DNA of 23,353 nucleotides from Flavobacteriales bacterium (GTDB lineage: Bacteria > Bacteroidota > Bacteroidia > Flavobacteriales > Flavobacteriaceae): contig JALVEJ010000249.1 in NCBI GenBank assembly GCA_027031025.1, positions 1 through 23,353 of the forward strand. Reading direction: 5' to 3'. Shown in pieces: positions 23,114-23,353 of the stretch. The position numbers were made by a program, and so were the translations under genes. Under the pieces are notes generated by a model that was not told the origin of the DNA, searched no databases, and was given only the letters and a program-made list of their open reading frames with translations. The stretch's first letter is position 1. Each line of letters begins with the position of its first letter.

Positions 23114-23353
23114 TATTTGGGTCAACATAATTCACATCGTCGGGTTGATAAGTAGGTAATTGTTTGGTTTCGGCTTCGTAAAATAGTTTTTTCTCACCGA
23201 TAATGTCTTCTTTGCGTGTAATTTGCTCATCGCCACGCCAATTAAAGCCTTTAAAAAACCGTTTTTGTTTGATAAAATCTTTGTAAGGCAACACCTTACC
23301 TTCCGGCTGCTTGTAAAATCTGATTATTACCACTTCACCATTATCAAATTCTA
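23082..23353 (-). CDS. Unrecognised protein, C-terminal 89 residues (start outside window)
   Basis: The frame is open to the right edge of the window, so only the C-terminal part is seen; a GTG at 23333 is probably internal. The visible residues are rich in K, D, E, Y and F, with N-G-E-V-V-I-I-R-F-Y-K-Q-P-E-G-K, a region K-R-F-F-K-G-F-N-W-R-G-D-E and a basic end K-K-R-K-A-I-Q-I-H-E. No membrane helix, signal or catalytic motif is visible, and it does not end like a T9SS cargo domain or an outer-membrane barrel. I do not recognise the family. Base composition is like the neighbours. Its 3' end lies inside the hairpin of a plus-strand terminator. Confidence 0.7.
   Translation of the reverse strand, partial: EFDNGEVVIIRFYKQPEGKVLPYKDFIKQKRFFKGFNWRGDEQITRKEDIIGEKKLFYEAETKQLPTYQPDDVNYVDPNKKRKAIQIHE

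Overview
The window is about 23 kb of AT-rich chromosome from a Bacteroidota bacterium, most likely class Flavobacteriia. Supporting evidence is the presence of type IX secretion system (T9SS) genes (plug protein, porV, porU), gldB-gldC gliding genes, a decayed T9SS sorting tail, promoters of the TTG-N19-TAnnTTTG type used by this phylum, and the near absence of Shine-Dalgarno sequences. I saw no tRNA, rRNA, CRISPR array, transposase or phage gene. Most of the window is conserved core chromosome with old, short repeat sequences in the gaps.

Layout. 1-3174 (+): the 3' part of a BamA/TamA-family outer-membrane protein, then the T9SS plug protein. 3385-5459 (-): an EamA-type permease followed by a cysteine synthase/cystathionine beta-synthase-like PLP enzyme with its own terminator. 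5463-5948: a gap with a candidate small RNA and a frameshifted remnant of a T9SS C-terminal domain. 5949-6683 (+): dipeptidase PepE, convergent with a porU-porV-cdd cluster (12339 down to 6796, -). 12340-12437: an overlapping divergent promoter region, leading to gldB-gldC (+, TAATG overlap). 13763-14028: a large hairpin repeat and a fragment that looks like the end of a GNAT acetyltransferase. 14029-15895 (+): pheS and pth. 16178-18802 (-): alaS, divergent from an M23 peptidase-merR pair (18881-20181, +; TAATG overlap). 20405-22271 (+): lemA and two TPM-domain genes. 22272-23081: a gene-free stretch with a cluster of degenerate hairpin repeats and a second candidate small RNA unit. 23082-23353 (-): the C-terminal end of an unrecognised protein.

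How the genes work together. Plug and PorV are both partners of the SprA translocon at the outer membrane: Plug seals the empty channel and PorV collects cargo by its C-terminal domain. PorU is the surface sortase that removes this domain. The Omp85-family protein belongs to outer-membrane assembly, and GldB/GldC to gliding motility, which is coupled to T9SS. The rest is housekeeping: translation (PheS, AlaS, Pth), pyrimidine salvage (Cdd), peptide turnover (PepE), cell wall (M23) and sulfur amino-acid metabolism.

No entirely new multi-gene system is evident. The least explained parts are the two promoter-plus-terminator units without a protein gene (5515-5625 and 22922-23113), the degenerate repeat cluster at 22420-22720 whose repeats contain near-consensus -7 boxes, and the unknown gene at the right edge.
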